A stretch of DNA of 64,000 nucleotides, taken from TH-plancto1 sp043777375 (GTDB lineage Bacteria; Planctomycetota; Planctomycetia; Planctomycetales; Planctomycetaceae). Of this stretch, positions 1 through 9,563 are shown piece after piece. Below the pieces are notes generated by a model. The model had not been told where the DNA came from. It did no database searches and worked only from the letters and a program-made list of their open reading frames with translations. The stretch covers positions 117,375 to 181,374 of the forward strand of contig JAYWHX010000009.1 in NCBI GenBank assembly GCA_043777375.1, read 5' to 3'. The position numbers and the translations under genes are program-made. Numbering within the stretch: the first letter of the stretch is position 1; each line of letters opens with the position of its first letter.

Positions 1-747
1 GAAGCTGTCCACGGAGACTTGGGCTGCCTGCACCCGCAAGACGTCCTACTGGCTCTCTCCAACAGCGGTGAAACCGACGAGATCTCGGCCCTGCTTCCGA
101 CCGTGAAGCGCATGGGGGTCCCGATCATTGCCGTCACTAGCTCCGATCGCAGCACGCTGGGGCAGCAGGCCGATGTTCGCATTCTACTGGGCCGCCTGCG
201 TGAAGCTGGACCGTGGGGGCTGGCTCCCACAACGAGTACAACCGCCATGCTGGCAGTGGGTGATGCTCTGGCGCTCGTCGTCGCGCGCCAACGAGGATTC
301 ACCCCGCAGCAATTCGCCACCTTTCACCCCGCTGGCAGCCTCGGCCGTCAGCTGAAATCCGTCACAGAGATCATGCGACCGCGGTCCGCTCTGCGGCTGG
401 CCCGAGCCGTCCAAACCGTCCGCGAAGTCTTCGTCACCACGCCTGTTCCCGGTCGTCGCACGGGTGCAGTGTTGTTGCTCGACGAGGACGGCACGCTAGC
501 GGGCCTGTTCACGGATAGTGATCTGGCTCGTCTCATGGAACAACGTCGCGACGAAGCTCTGGATCGACCGATCGCCGAGGTCATGACTCCCCGCCCGGTC
601 ACGCTCCCCATGACAGCCATGTTCTCGGACATCGTGGCCATCCTCTCCGAGAGAAAGATCAGCGAGATCCCTGTCGTTGACCGACACGGAGTCCCCGTCG
701 GGCTGATTGACATCACCGATGTGATCGGCTGGTTGCCAACGCAGTAA
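1..747 (+). CDS. kdsD: Arabinose-5-phosphate isomerase (KpsF/GutQ/KdsD family), 3' part
   Basis: The frame is open from the first base, so the start lies outside the window and 248 C-terminal residues are visible. The family converts ribulose 5-phosphate to arabinose 5-phosphate in the cytoplasm, the first step towards the Kdo sugar of LPS. The visible part begins in the SIS sugar-isomerase fold (VHGDLG, then ALSNSGETDE at residues 18-27) and ends with two CBS domains (VTEIMRP near 121, IAEVMTPRPVT near 191). The usual length is about 325, so some 75 residues are missing upstream. A TTG at base 19 is not a plausible start because it would cut the SIS fold. The LptC-like gene follows after 33 bases, which fits an envelope operon. 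Confidence 0.93.
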   Translation, partial: EAVHGDLGCLHPQDVLLALSNSGETDEISALLPTVKRMGVPIIAVTSSDRSTLGQQADVRILLGRLREAGPWGLAPTTSTTAMLAVGDALALVVARQRGFTPQQFATFHPAGSLGRQLKSVTEIMRPRSALRLARAVQTVREVFVTTPVPGRRTGAVLLLDEDGTLAGLFTDSDLARLMEQRRDEALDRPIAEVMTPRPVTLPMTAMFSDIVAILSERKISEIPVVDRHGVPVGLIDITDVIGWLPTQ

Positions 748-780
748 CCCGCCCGCCTTCCCTCGTCCATACACTCCGGT

Positions 781-3700
781 GTGCCTTCCATGCAGCGATT
801 TCTCCTCACCTGTGCAATCAGCTTGGGCCTGCTGGCAGCCCTGCAGCTGTACACCCAGGTGATGGCCCCGCTGACTCGTGCTGTGGAGCTGCCGAAGCGT
901 CCTGTGCGGAGTTCACCCGGCGCAAAGCCGTCCGGTATCGTCAGTGCAGTCGCACAGTCTTGGCTACCTGATGAGGAGTGGCTCAAAACGGCCGTCATCG
1001 AGTGGAAACGCTCCGACCAGTCCTTTATGTATGCCCGAACGGTGACAGCCGCGGAAAAGACGACACTGGATTCTCGTGACGTCACGTCCGGTGACACGAT
1101 CCGCATGGAGCCGTTCGCCATGATCTGGAGGGACGAGCGGCACCCCCATGATCCGCCACTCACGATCGTAGCCGAATCAGCCCGCGTGACATTCGAGAAC
1201 CAGTTCTTCGATCAGGGCCAACTGGCCCACAATTCGATCAACCTCTCCGGGGGAGACGCTGGACGCGTTGTGTCCGCAGCACTCGAAGGCCTGGTTCGCG
1301 TCACGGGTCCCGATGGGCTGGTGATCAGTGGCCAGGATTTCATTTTCGTCGAGGAGAATGCCCAACTCTACAGCGACCGGGCCGTGAACTTTCGGTATGG
1401 ACCGCCGCGTCAGGGAAAGCCAGTCCAGGTCAGAGGCACAAGTGCTGGATTGGTGATCGACTTCACCCCAGCTCCGCATTCGCCGCTCGGAAATGATATG
1501 CCCCGCATCGAACAGCTGCCGCAATCCGTTCAATTGCGTGGCCGAGTCGCTCTCGATTTCATCTCCGAGGATGCTGGCCAGCCGACCAAGACTCGTGTCA
1601 CCAGCGAGGGCCCCTTTCAATACGACTTCGAACACCACACTGCATCATTCAGCGAAAAAGTCCTGGTGAGCCGCCCCCGAGGAAAAAACCATCGCGATGA
1701 AATCGAATGCAGCCTGCTCGCCTTGATCTTTGGGGAAGCCCCGAAGTCGCTCGATTCGAGTGCTCAAGACATTGTCCCCGCGAATGCCACTCAACTGGAT
1801 GGAGTGGACCAGCCACAAGACAACGAGCCGGGACTGCTCTCACGAATGGAGCTCAAGAGCGTTTGGGCTCGAACCACCCAGAAGCCCGGCTCAGTCACTC
1901 GCGAACAGGTGGTACTCCGCTCGTCCGAGAATGGGCTGACCTGTTCACTGGAAGACCTGGCGTACGATGTCTCGAAGCAGCTGTTCACATTGACGGATCG
2001 GAAGCAGGTCCAGGTCGTCCGTGAGTTTGACGGGCAGGTGCACAAGTTCGATGCCCCCAAGATCGAAATTCGGCACTCCGACGACCAGCGGTTACAACAG
2101 CTTTCGGGTGTTGGTGCTGGGAGTTTCTCCCATCGAGCGGATGCGCAGTCTGTGGGACGGCCGGACCTGTTGGCCTACTGGAAGGATCGGATGGACCTCA
2201 TTCCGAATCCGCAGGAGCAGGAGACGACTCTGACGCTGCGCGGCAACGCTACCGTCGAGCAACTCGACCAGTTGCAATTCTCGGGTCAGACTCTGACCGC
2301 CTGGTTGCCCCCTCTGGAAGACCTGAGTGCGGGTGTCGTCACAACTGGCTCACGGACTCGACCAGTGTCCAAAAAGGTCTCCCCCGACCAAGTTCCTATC
2401 CGTCGCATTCAAGCAATAGGAAATGTGACGTTCATTGTCCCGGGTGTGGTCGGACGCCGTATCGATCAGGTCAATATTCAAATCGTACCGGGTCAGATCA
2501 TTCCTCTGAACCAACCAGATCGATCACGAGACATCGACATCAATGGCAATGAAGCGGAGGACGACTCGCTCTTGGCTGGCGAGCCGGTCGTCTTCGAGTG
2601 CGCGCGGATCGACGGGATTGCGGTGTTCGATTCTGCCACGCAGCAGGCCGATATTCGGGAACTGCATGGCACCGAAGGTGTCCAAGTATTCCGCGCCACT
2701 CCGGAGTCTAATGGCGTTGAGCTGCCCTTCGAGCAACAGCCATTCCGGATGACTGCCCATGAGTTTGACGTGACCAATGAAGGCGGTACGCGCCAGATTC
2801 TGACTCTGCGAGGCGTCGTTGATGAACAGGGTAATATCCGCGAGCCAGTCATCGCCAAGATTGGGGACTACGCGATGGAAGGCCCTCGGATTGTGTTCGA
2901 TCGAGCGAAGAATCTGGTCACGGTCGAAATCGATCGTCACAAGCTCGTGAAAGGCCCGGCCGTCTTGCGGTTTCCGGTCAATCGCGACTTCTCCGGCCAG
3001 CCACTGAATCCGCCAGCCATCGCAAACATTGCCTGCGTGGAGAAGATCACGTTTGATGGTCAAAACGCAACCTTCTTGCAAAGCGTCAAAGCGACGGTTC
3101 TGGCAAACGTCATCAAAGCCGAAGAATTGACAGTCACTTTGAATGGACGTCTTGACTTCAGCGCCGACCGACCAGATACCAGCAACCTCGCGATCCAGAC
3201 GATCCGTTGCCGGGACAAGGTCTCTGTCGAAATGTATCAGCGCGATCCCAAGAACATCCAACTCATCGAGATTCTCGTTGCGACTCTTCAACAGTTCGTC
3301 ATCGACCCGGAATCGGGCAAGTTCGAGGGGCAAGGCCCCGGAAAGTTGGAGGACTGGAGACGCACTGGAACCCGTCGCATGCTCGTCCAGTCACGCGGAA
3401 CCGCTCAGGCCAATCGTCCAGCTGACACCAATCGTGACTACGAATGGGAATATGTCGGTCTCGATTTCAAAGGCCAGCTGGAAGGCAACACTCAGGACCG
3501 GTGGGGCAAACTCCATCGCGAAGTGAAGCTCATGTATGCGCCCGTCAAAAACGCTCACCAGGTGTTCAAACACGACGACCTCTCCAGCGAAGCCCCAAAC
3601 TCTGCCAATGCTGTCTGGGTGGGGAGTGATACTCTGACTGTCGGCTTCGCGGGGGATCGCCTCTCTGGTCAACAGCCGTCGGTCTTCATCGAGGCTCATG

Positions 3701-3942
3701 GCAATGCGGCGATGGAGGGACGGTTGTTCTACGCGCAGGCGAACTCGCTGCACTACGAACAGGCCAAGGAGATGTTCACTCTGCGCGGCAAGGGGCAAGA
3801 CAATGCCACCGTGAATGTGCAGCCTTATCCCGGTGGGCCATTCAGTCCGCTTAAGGCACGCACCATTGAACTTCACCCGTCGAAGCAGAAGGTCTCCGTC
3901 GACGGGGCCACGACCTTCACCACAGCATTCGGGGGACAGTAA
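781..3942 (+). CDS. Very large LptC/LptA (OstA)-like periplasmic protein
   Basis: This 1053-residue protein starts with one hydrophobic anchor (about residues 5-27, LLTCAISLGLLAALQLY) and is otherwise predicted to lie in the periplasm. OstA-like beta-strand segments recur, for example TLTLRGNATVEQLD near residue 480 and MFTLRGKGQDNATVNV near 1000, so it probably contains several LPS-transport beta-jellyroll units. LptC and LptA are normally only about 180-190 residues each. Its place between kdsD and a PBP2 gene supports a role in LPS export or outer-membrane building. The GTG given and an ATG nine bases later are both possible starts; neither has a clear ribosome site. Domain borders and the bridging role are inferred, not shown. 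Confidence 0.75.
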   Translation: MPSMQRFLLTCAISLGLLAALQLYTQVMAPLTRAVELPKRPVRSSPGAKPSGIVSAVAQSWLPDEEWLKTAVIEWKRSDQSFMYARTVTAAEKTTLDSRDVTSGDTIRMEPFAMIWRDERHPHDPPLTIVAESARVTFENQFFDQGQLAHNSINLSGGDAGRVVSAALEGLVRVTGPDGLVISGQDFIFVEENAQLYSDRAVNFRYGPPRQGKPVQVRGTSAGLVIDFTPAPHSPLGNDMPRIEQLPQSVQLRGRVALDFISEDAGQPTKTRVTSEGPFQYDFEHHTASFSEKVLVSRPRGKNHRDEIECSLLALIFGEAPKSLDSSAQDIVPANATQLDGVDQPQDNEPGLLSRMELKSVWARTTQKPGSVTREQVVLRSSENGLTCSLEDLAYDVSKQLFTLTDRKQVQVVREFDGQVHKFDAPKIEIRHSDDQRLQQLSGVGAGSFSHRADAQSVGRPDLLAYWKDRMDLIPNPQEQETTLTLRGNATVEQLDQLQFSGQTLTAWLPPLEDLSAGVVTTGSRTRPVSKKVSPDQVPIRRIQAIGNVTFIVPGVVGRRIDQVNIQIVPGQIIPLNQPDRSRDIDINGNEAEDDSLLAGEPVVFECARIDGIAVFDSATQQADIRELHGTEGVQVFRATPESNGVELPFEQQPFRMTAHEFDVTNEGGTRQILTLRGVVDEQGNIREPVIAKIGDYAMEGPRIVFDRAKNLVTVEIDRHKLVKGPAVLRFPVNRDFSGQPLNPPAIANIACVEKITFDGQNATFLQSVKATVLANVIKAEELTVTLNGRLDFSADRPDTSNLAIQTIRCRDKVSVEMYQRDPKNIQLIEILVATLQQFVIDPESGKFEGQGPGKLEDWRRTGTRRMLVQSRGTAQANRPADTNRDYEWEYVGLDFKGQLEGNTQDRWGKLHREVKLMYAPVKNAHQVFKHDDLSSEAPNSANAVWVGSDTLTVGFAGDRLSGQQPSVFIEAHGNAAMEGRLFYAQANSLHYEQAKEMFTLRGKGQDNATVNVQPYPGGPFSPLKARTIELHPSKQKVSVDGATTFTTAFGGQ

Positions 3943-3980
3943 CTCTGCCCCGTACCGGCGGAAGATCCTGATCAGCGCCC

Positions 3981-6203
3981 ATGCGGAACAGCTTGCAACA
4001 CTCCTGGACGGAGCCACCGCTCCAGCCCGGCTGGTCAATCGATACCGCCTCTCGGGCGCGGCTGGGGATGTTGTATTTGATGTTCGTCCTGCCGGTCCTC
4101 CTGATCGGGATGCGCCTGGTCTGGCTGCAAGTCGTGATCCCGGACCGCTACCTGGCCGCGTGGACCAAGACTACCGAGACCTTCGAGACTCTGCCCGCGA
4201 CCGATGGCCGCATCCTCTCCAGCGATGGTCAGGTGCTCGCCTTTGATCAGCCCCGGTATTCGATTCAGGTTCACTACCGCTGGCTGGAAGAACCCGTCAA
4301 CGCCGACTGGTTGAAAGCCCGCGCAAGGGAAAGACTCCCACGCAGCGATCGAAGAAACTCGGAGCGGGTCGCCGAAGCCCAGGCCCAGATCCTTCAAGAG
4401 CGGCAGAACCTCTGGCAATCATTGGCCACAGTCACCGGGCATTCTCCCGAGCAACTCACCACTCGACGCCAGTCTGCACAGATCAAGGTGGAAGCCTTGG
4501 CCCACACAGTCAACGCCCGTCACGCAGCCCGCATCGCAAGCGCCGCCCTACCGACTCGCAGTGCATCCATTTTTGACCGCCTGTGGCAGGAACTCCACAC
4601 CACGCCGGATCGGTCGACCAATCGCCTGATCGTTCTGGCGGAGGAGCAGGAACCACACTCGCTGCTCGACGACGTGCCGATTGATCAGATCGTGACGATC
4701 GAATCTCAGCCCTCGCGATTCCCCGGTGTTGAGATTCATACTTCAAGCGAGCGAATCTACCCACACGCGACGATCGCTCCGCACATCATCGGACTCCGGA
4801 CTCCCGTCGATGCCGTCGACATCACAAAAAGAAAGACGCGATTTCCAGAAGGCGATCCCCTCGCCCTCGAAGTCGGTGATCGGTACGGCCAAAGCGGGAT
4901 CGAGCGAACCTATGACAGCCACCTGCGTGGCATTCGCGGCCTACGACGAGTCGTTCGCAATCACGCTGGAGAAGTCATTGAACAACAGGTCACTCGTCCG
5001 CCCCATAACGGAGTCGATCTCACTCTGACGATCGACGCGTCGCTCCAGCAACAGGCTGAACAGTTGTTGGATCTTGTCTTGAGTGGACAGCCGATTCAGG
5101 ACTCGACCGAAACGGCACCGGATGGTTCGTCAGTGAGAGTGACCCCCTCAGCAGGGGCCATCGTCGTCCTGGATCTGAAGAATGGTGAGACGCTCATTGC
5201 GGCAAGCAGCCCACGCTATGACCTCGCGGCCATGCAGCACCCCTCGAAGGAGCAATGGAGCCAGTGGATGAACGATCCCGGTCATCCCTTCCTCTCGCGC
5301 GTGACACAAGCGACCATCCCACCGGGCTCGATCTTCAAGGTGGTCACCGCCATCGCTGGACTGGAGCAGGGCCTCCTGAATCCCGAGGAGCCCTTTCATT
5401 GCCAGGGGTACCTCAATGATCCACAGCATGACCGCTGCTACATTTATCGGCACTTCGGCACCGGACACGGCGATGTGACTCTGCCCATGGCTCTGAGTCA
5501 GTCTTGCAACGTCTACTTTTTTGATTTTGCACAGCGGATTGGCCCGCAACCGATCGAGACATGGGCGCGACGACTCGGGTTCGGTGCACCGACCGGCATC
5601 GACATCGGCGGCGAACGAGTGGGTCACGTGCCCTCGCGGTCTTCAGCTGGGAAGCACAACCGCTGGTATCCGGGCACCACGCGACAGTTCGCGATCGGTC
5701 AGGGCGATCTGACGGTCACTCCACTGCAAGTCGCCAGACTGATGGCGATCATTGGCAACGGGGGAAGGGATGTCACGCCCCGCTTGACCCCGCGACCGAC
5801 GGGCGACACTCCCCTGCCCTCGGCATCTCGACATGACATCCAGCTGGCCCGTTCAGAGAATGCTTCTCCCGTTGCTGAGAAGCTGCTCTCTGATCGCACG
5901 CTGCAAGCGATTCGCGAAGGATTAGAGATGACGGTCGAACACCCCCAAGGCACAGGCCGCAAAGCGCAAGTGCCGGGACTGCTTGTCGCCGGGAAAACCG
6001 GCACTGCCGAAGCCGGTGGCGACAAACCAGACCACGCCTGGTTCGCCGGTTACGTCCCCGCCGATCGACCACGCTATGCGTTCACCGTGTTCCTCGAACA
6101 TGGCGGTTCGGGCAGTCAGATCGCCGCCCCACTGGCCCGCCAAGTCATCATGTCGATGATTGAAGCCGACCTGCTTTCGCCCCGCCAAGATTCTGGACAG
6201 TAA
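3981..6203 (+). CDS. mrdA: Penicillin-binding protein 2 (class B transpeptidase)
   Basis: A 740-residue membrane-anchored DD-transpeptidase that would cross-link peptidoglycan during cell elongation. One transmembrane helix (about residues 30-50) is followed by the dimerisation domain (TDGRILSSDGQVLA near 75) and the transpeptidase domain. All three active-site motifs are visible: S450-I-F-K453 in PPGSIFK, S508-C-N510, and K672-T-G674 in KTGTAEAGG. It is longer than typical PBP2 (about 630) because of a charged region near residues 110-230. It lies 38 bases after the LptC-like gene. Many planctomycetes were long thought to lack peptidoglycan, so an intact active site is informative. Confidence 0.93.
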   Translation: MRNSLQHSWTEPPLQPGWSIDTASRARLGMLYLMFVLPVLLIGMRLVWLQVVIPDRYLAAWTKTTETFETLPATDGRILSSDGQVLAFDQPRYSIQVHYRWLEEPVNADWLKARARERLPRSDRRNSERVAEAQAQILQERQNLWQSLATVTGHSPEQLTTRRQSAQIKVEALAHTVNARHAARIASAALPTRSASIFDRLWQELHTTPDRSTNRLIVLAEEQEPHSLLDDVPIDQIVTIESQPSRFPGVEIHTSSERIYPHATIAPHIIGLRTPVDAVDITKRKTRFPEGDPLALEVGDRYGQSGIERTYDSHLRGIRGLRRVVRNHAGEVIEQQVTRPPHNGVDLTLTIDASLQQQAEQLLDLVLSGQPIQDSTETAPDGSSVRVTPSAGAIVVLDLKNGETLIAASSPRYDLAAMQHPSKEQWSQWMNDPGHPFLSRVTQATIPPGSIFKVVTAIAGLEQGLLNPEEPFHCQGYLNDPQHDRCYIYRHFGTGHGDVTLPMALSQSCNVYFFDFAQRIGPQPIETWARRLGFGAPTGIDIGGERVGHVPSRSSAGKHNRWYPGTTRQFAIGQGDLTVTPLQVARLMAIIGNGGRDVTPRLTPRPTGDTPLPSASRHDIQLARSENASPVAEKLLSDRTLQAIREGLEMTVEHPQGTGRKAQVPGLLVAGKTGTAEAGGDKPDHAWFAGYVPADRPRYAFTVFLEHGGSGSQIAAPLARQVIMSMIEADLLSPRQDSGQ

Positions 6204-6242
6204 TCTGTGGCCAGGAACGAAGTGTGGGTCTCGCCTTCACCC

Positions 6243-7718
6243 TCATCGCAGCACATCGAGCGTCTTCAACCGAATCGCATTCACGGCAGGCAAGAGCCCC
6301 CCAATGAATGCCATCACGAACGACAATGCGATCCCGATCAACCAGATGTTCAAATCCACGACCAGTTTCAGCACGATCGTCTTCCCACCCCCTGCACCGC
6401 TGCTGACGCTACTATTCGCAGACCACCCATCACACAACGACCCGACCAGACAACCCAGCAGGCCGCCGATCATGCCCAGCACAATCGACTCCAGCATGAA
6501 CGACGCCACCACATGCCGTCGTCCAAAACCCATCAGTCGCAGCACGCCAATATCTTTCCGACGGGCACTGATCGCCGCGAACATGGTGTTCATGACTCCG
6601 AACACGCCGCCCACAGCCAGGATAATGGTCACGAACCAAATCGCATACAAGAACTGCTTGTTCGTGGCCTGCAAACCCGAGTAGTACTCCGTCTCGACGG
6701 TCGCCGAGAGGCGGGCCTTCGTGTAATCGTCCTTCAGATATTTGGCCAGTTGGATCGCCGCTTCCGGAGACTTCGCCTTCAGCACCACTGTCGTGTAGGT
6801 ATTCTTGCCGAACATTGCTCCCACCAGCGAGCGCTTGGCCCACACTTCGCTGTCAAACAGCGACCCGGAACTCTGCATCACTCCCGCGATGACCCAGGTC
6901 CGCTCGTTTAACTCGAACGTGTCCCCCGTCACCAGACTCTCCTTGCCAGCTGCCATCAGATCACGATCATCACGAGCCATCTGGCGGGCCAACCCTTCGC
7001 CGACGACGCACTCAATCATCGATTGCCCAGCTGTGGAGCCTTCGCGAACGCCTGCTTCAGAGAACCACGCTCCGGCGTTGTCGAGTTTGACATAATGCAC
7101 GAGGCCCGCGATCTGCGGATCATCAATCCCCCGCAGTTGCAGGAACCGACGCTTCGGTCGATCCGGGGGGGCGTTGGTCAAGGGTTGATTGACCACCATA
7201 TAGGTTTCTTGACTCGCCAGTCGCCGCGATCCCTCGGACTCAACACCCGCCTGATTGGCGATATCACCGACATCGCTAAATCCCAGTGTGCTGAATCCTT
7301 CGTCGGTGGTGCCGGCGGAAAGCACAATCACGTTCTCAGGATGCCCGCTCGATTCGGTCAGCTTGGTCATCCCTGCGACGAAGGCCAGCATCAGCGTCAT
7401 CACGCTGAGAACCAATGTGAACGCCAGGGCCGTCATCCCCGTGTTCTTCCAGCGAACTCGCAGATTATTCAAGTTGTACGACAGCGGCACTTTGCTGATG
7501 ATCAGCAGTAGCAACGTGACTACAACTCCGAACGCCAAAGTGACCCACGTCAGTCGACCAATCCCCAGCCAGGCCGGACTCAGAATCCAGGTGATCGCCT
7601 GAATAGCCCAGTGGGGCGGCTTTTCCGCGTCGGCGGCCAGCAAGAAAAAGAATCCCATCGCTTCGTATCCCTGTGGAGTCAGTTTATCCCGCCGGATTCT
7701 AGTCCGTTCCCCTTTCAT
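6243..7718 (-). CDS. FtsX/MacB-type ABC transporter permease
   Basis: A 491-residue inner-membrane permease of the MacB/LolC type. An unusual N-terminal hydrophobic region (about 45-75) ends in SKVPLSYNLNNLRVRW and is followed by the first canonical helix (ALAFTLVLSVMTLMLAF, near 97-113), a periplasmic MacB-like core, and three C-terminal helices near 355-380, 405-427 and 455-480. The segment RRKDIGVLRLMGFGRRHV is typical of the FtsX domain. No ATPase gene lies beside it, so the partner must be encoded elsewhere. It is convergent with the PBP2 gene, 39 bases apart. A second ATG at 7658 (MGFFFLLAAD) is an alternative start. The substrate cannot be told from sequence. Confidence 0.85.
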   Translation of the reverse strand: MKGERTRIRRDKLTPQGYEAMGFFFLLAADAEKPPHWAIQAITWILSPAWLGIGRLTWVTLAFGVVVTLLLLIISKVPLSYNLNNLRVRWKNTGMTALAFTLVLSVMTLMLAFVAGMTKLTESSGHPENVIVLSAGTTDEGFSTLGFSDVGDIANQAGVESEGSRRLASQETYMVVNQPLTNAPPDRPKRRFLQLRGIDDPQIAGLVHYVKLDNAGAWFSEAGVREGSTAGQSMIECVVGEGLARQMARDDRDLMAAGKESLVTGDTFELNERTWVIAGVMQSSGSLFDSEVWAKRSLVGAMFGKNTYTTVVLKAKSPEAAIQLAKYLKDDYTKARLSATVETEYYSGLQATNKQFLYAIWFVTIILAVGGVFGVMNTMFAAISARRKDIGVLRLMGFGRRHVVASFMLESIVLGMIGGLLGCLVGSLCDGWSANSSVSSGAGGGKTIVLKLVVDLNIWLIGIALSFVMAFIGGLLPAVNAIRLKTLDVLR

Positions 7719-7755
7719 CGGCGACGCAGGGATATCGGTGTTACGTCCTGCTTGC

Positions 7756-8409
7756 TCAGGAAACCAACTCTAGAGTCAGCCACAGACTCGGGTCCCCGTC
7801 ATATGGAAACTCCGGAGTCAGAGCCAGTGAGTGCAGGCCCAACTCCTTGTCTCGCAGCTGAGCGAAGAACCCGATGCGTGGCTGAGCGGTCGGGTCAAAT
7901 CCGGTCAGAGTATTGGCAGGTAGCCAGACAGCGAGCCGGTAGCCGGTCTGGGAGTGCTCAGAGTACACGAGGAATTCTTCGCTGTCGGCGAGCTTGGCAT
8001 CTTGGCTGGCACGCGGAACAGGGACAGGAACAACCACGGGCTCACGACCCGATTCACCTCCGCCACTCGGTAAAACGCACAGACAGTGGCAAAACCTCGT
8101 TGCCCGATGAACGGTCTGCGTATCGCGTGTATCGATCCACAACTGGATGCCGTCAGATTCAAGTGGTCGATCGGGGTTGCAGGCCCACGCCGATTGGCCG
8201 GTCACCTCGACGGCAACAGCGAGCCCCTCGGTATTCCACGCGGCCTTCCAAACAACCGGGATGTTCGCCTCTTCCAGTTTTCGCGGGACCGTCAGCTCGG
8301 CCTCCTTCGGCAGCGCCCAGAGCGGCTTCCCAGTCCCAGGCAATCGATCGACGCGTGGAACCGGGAGGATCCAGCGGAACTGGAGTTCAGGTGGGAGTAG
8401 CAGGGACAT
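7756..8409 (-). CDS. CBM9-like (family 9 carbohydrate-binding fold) protein
   Basis: A 217-residue protein without a signal peptide or membrane segment. The central part, with the strands GLAVAVEVTG, SDGIQLWIDTRD and FLVYSEHS and the C-terminal DPSLWLTLELVS, has the pattern of CBM9-like beta-sandwiches, which in planctomycetes occur in uncharacterised single-domain proteins. No catalytic motif is seen, so a ligand-binding role is the most that can be inferred. A GTG 15 bases further upstream would add five residues; the ATG of MSLLLPPEL was preferred. It lies 37 bases upstream of the permease gene in the same direction and may share its transcript. Confidence 0.6.
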   Translation of the reverse strand: MSLLLPPELQFRWILPVPRVDRLPGTGKPLWALPKEAELTVPRKLEEANIPVVWKAAWNTEGLAVAVEVTGQSAWACNPDRPLESDGIQLWIDTRDTQTVHRATRFCHCLCVLPSGGGESGREPVVVPVPVPRASQDAKLADSEEFLVYSEHSQTGYRLAVWLPANTLTGFDPTAQPRIGFFAQLRDKELGLHSLALTPEFPYDGDPSLWLTLELVS

Positions 8410-8745
8410 GGAGAAAGGCTTCACGAGAGGTCAATCCGGATCGACATTCAATCCGCAGCCTCGACTTTCACGGGATTCGTAAGGCAGGTCAAGCGTGCTG
8501 GATTTGCCCAGTCTGATGAGATGTGCGCCAGCAATGTCGTCACTGCCTGAATTCATCGGCAACTCGACAAAAAGACAGTGTCCCATGCGAGCATCAGGCT
8601 TTCTCCCCACCTTCGCTCCAGGTGACACTCTTCTCCCCACTCACAGCCAGAGAGGCGAATCGAGCGCCGGGCGAGTAACATCTCGGGAGGCGGGTCATGG
8701 GACTCTCTTCCAGGCACGCAGAACAGCGATCACAGGCAACTTCCG
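8410..8745. other. Intergenic region, nothing recognised
   Basis: This stretch separates a minus-strand CBM9-like gene from rsmD on the plus strand, so it should hold two divergent promoters. Short open frames occur on both strands but have no recognisable protein features. I see no strong palindrome or RNA signature. Confidence 0.5.
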
Positions 8746-9390
8746 ATGCGAATCATCACGGGGCGTTTCAAGCGTCGCCAACTACTGGCCAATCCAGGCA
8801 TGGTCACACGACCGATCTCGGATCGCGTCAAAGAGACACTGTTTCAAAAGCTGTCGGACAACGGCTGTCTCGAAGGGCGCAGTGTCGCGGATGTCTTCTC
8901 CGGCACCGGGACCATCGGGCTCGAGGCCCTCAGCCGTGGTGCTGTTTCAGTGACATTCTTCGAACTCGATCGCGTGGCGTTCGACATGCTGCACAAGAAC
9001 GTGACTACACTGGGGGTCGATGACGAGTGTATCTGCTGGCAAACCGACATCCTGCGGACCTCGTTCAAACCCAAAGGAGCGAAAGCTCACTTCGCCCCTT
9101 ACAGCCTCGTCTTCTTCGACCCGCCTTACAAGATGGCTCCGGACATCAAGCCGGGGACGAAGATCAGTGCCTCGCTGGAGCGTCTCGGCCGTGATTCTGT
9201 AACCACGCCTGATGTCATCATGGTCCTGCGCGTCCCCGAGCGAGTCGATGTCCAACTCCCCCCCTGCTGGGAGATTGATTGGACCATCACGACCTCGCGA
9301 ATGCATCTGCATATTTGTAAGAAGGCGGTTGGTGCGGAGCAGGGCGAAGCAGACGACGAAGGCGTCTGTTCTTCGGGTGATCCGGAATGA
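8746..9390 (+). CDS. rsmD: 16S rRNA (guanine(966)-N(2))-methyltransferase RsmD
   Basis: A 214-residue Rossmann-fold methyltransferase that would methylate G966 of 16S rRNA using S-adenosylmethionine. It opens with the family signature MRIITGRFKRRQL and TRPISDRVKETLF. The SAM-binding motif is VFSGTGTIGLEALSRGA at about residues 47-63, and the catalytic DPPY-type motif is FFDPPYKM near 125. The first ATG matches the conserved N-terminus exactly. The C-terminal 20 residues are acidic and poorly conserved-looking. An inverted repeat begins seven bases after the stop codon and could help end transcription. Confidence 0.92.
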   Translation: MRIITGRFKRRQLLANPGMVTRPISDRVKETLFQKLSDNGCLEGRSVADVFSGTGTIGLEALSRGAVSVTFFELDRVAFDMLHKNVTTLGVDDECICWQTDILRTSFKPKGAKAHFAPYSLVFFDPPYKMAPDIKPGTKISASLERLGRDSVTTPDVIMVLRVPERVDVQLPPCWEIDWTITTSRMHLHICKKAVGAEQGEADDEGVCSSGDPE

Positions 9391-9397
9391 CACACTT

Positions 9398-9475
9398 GTG
9401 AGCGGCAAGGCGCTAGCCGCCGGTTCTACTCATCGTCCGCCCACCAGAACCCGCAGCTAGCGCTTTGTGGCTCAC
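9398..9475. repeat. Inverted repeat after rsmD
   Basis: Two 30-base arms, 9398-9427 and 9446-9475, are complementary at 25 of 30 positions, with an 18-base spacer. The arms carry the core GCGCTAGC. The element can fold as a long hairpin and sits just after the rsmD stop codon. It is one of several palindromic families in this window. Confidence 0.8.
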
Positions 9476-9563
9476 ACAGTGACCCATCGAATGCACCATC
9501 CAGCGCGCTCGTAGAATCGTTAAACTTCGAAGTCAGGAACTCTCGGAAAGGAAAAGTCGCAGC

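Noticed and set aside
2524..3333. Minus-strand open frame of 269 codons
   Set aside because: It is inside the LptC-like gene on the other strand and has no recognisable feature.
7611..8516. Plus-strand open frame of 301 codons
   Set aside because: It covers the antisense strand of the CBM9-like gene and is Arg/Ser-rich with no family pattern.
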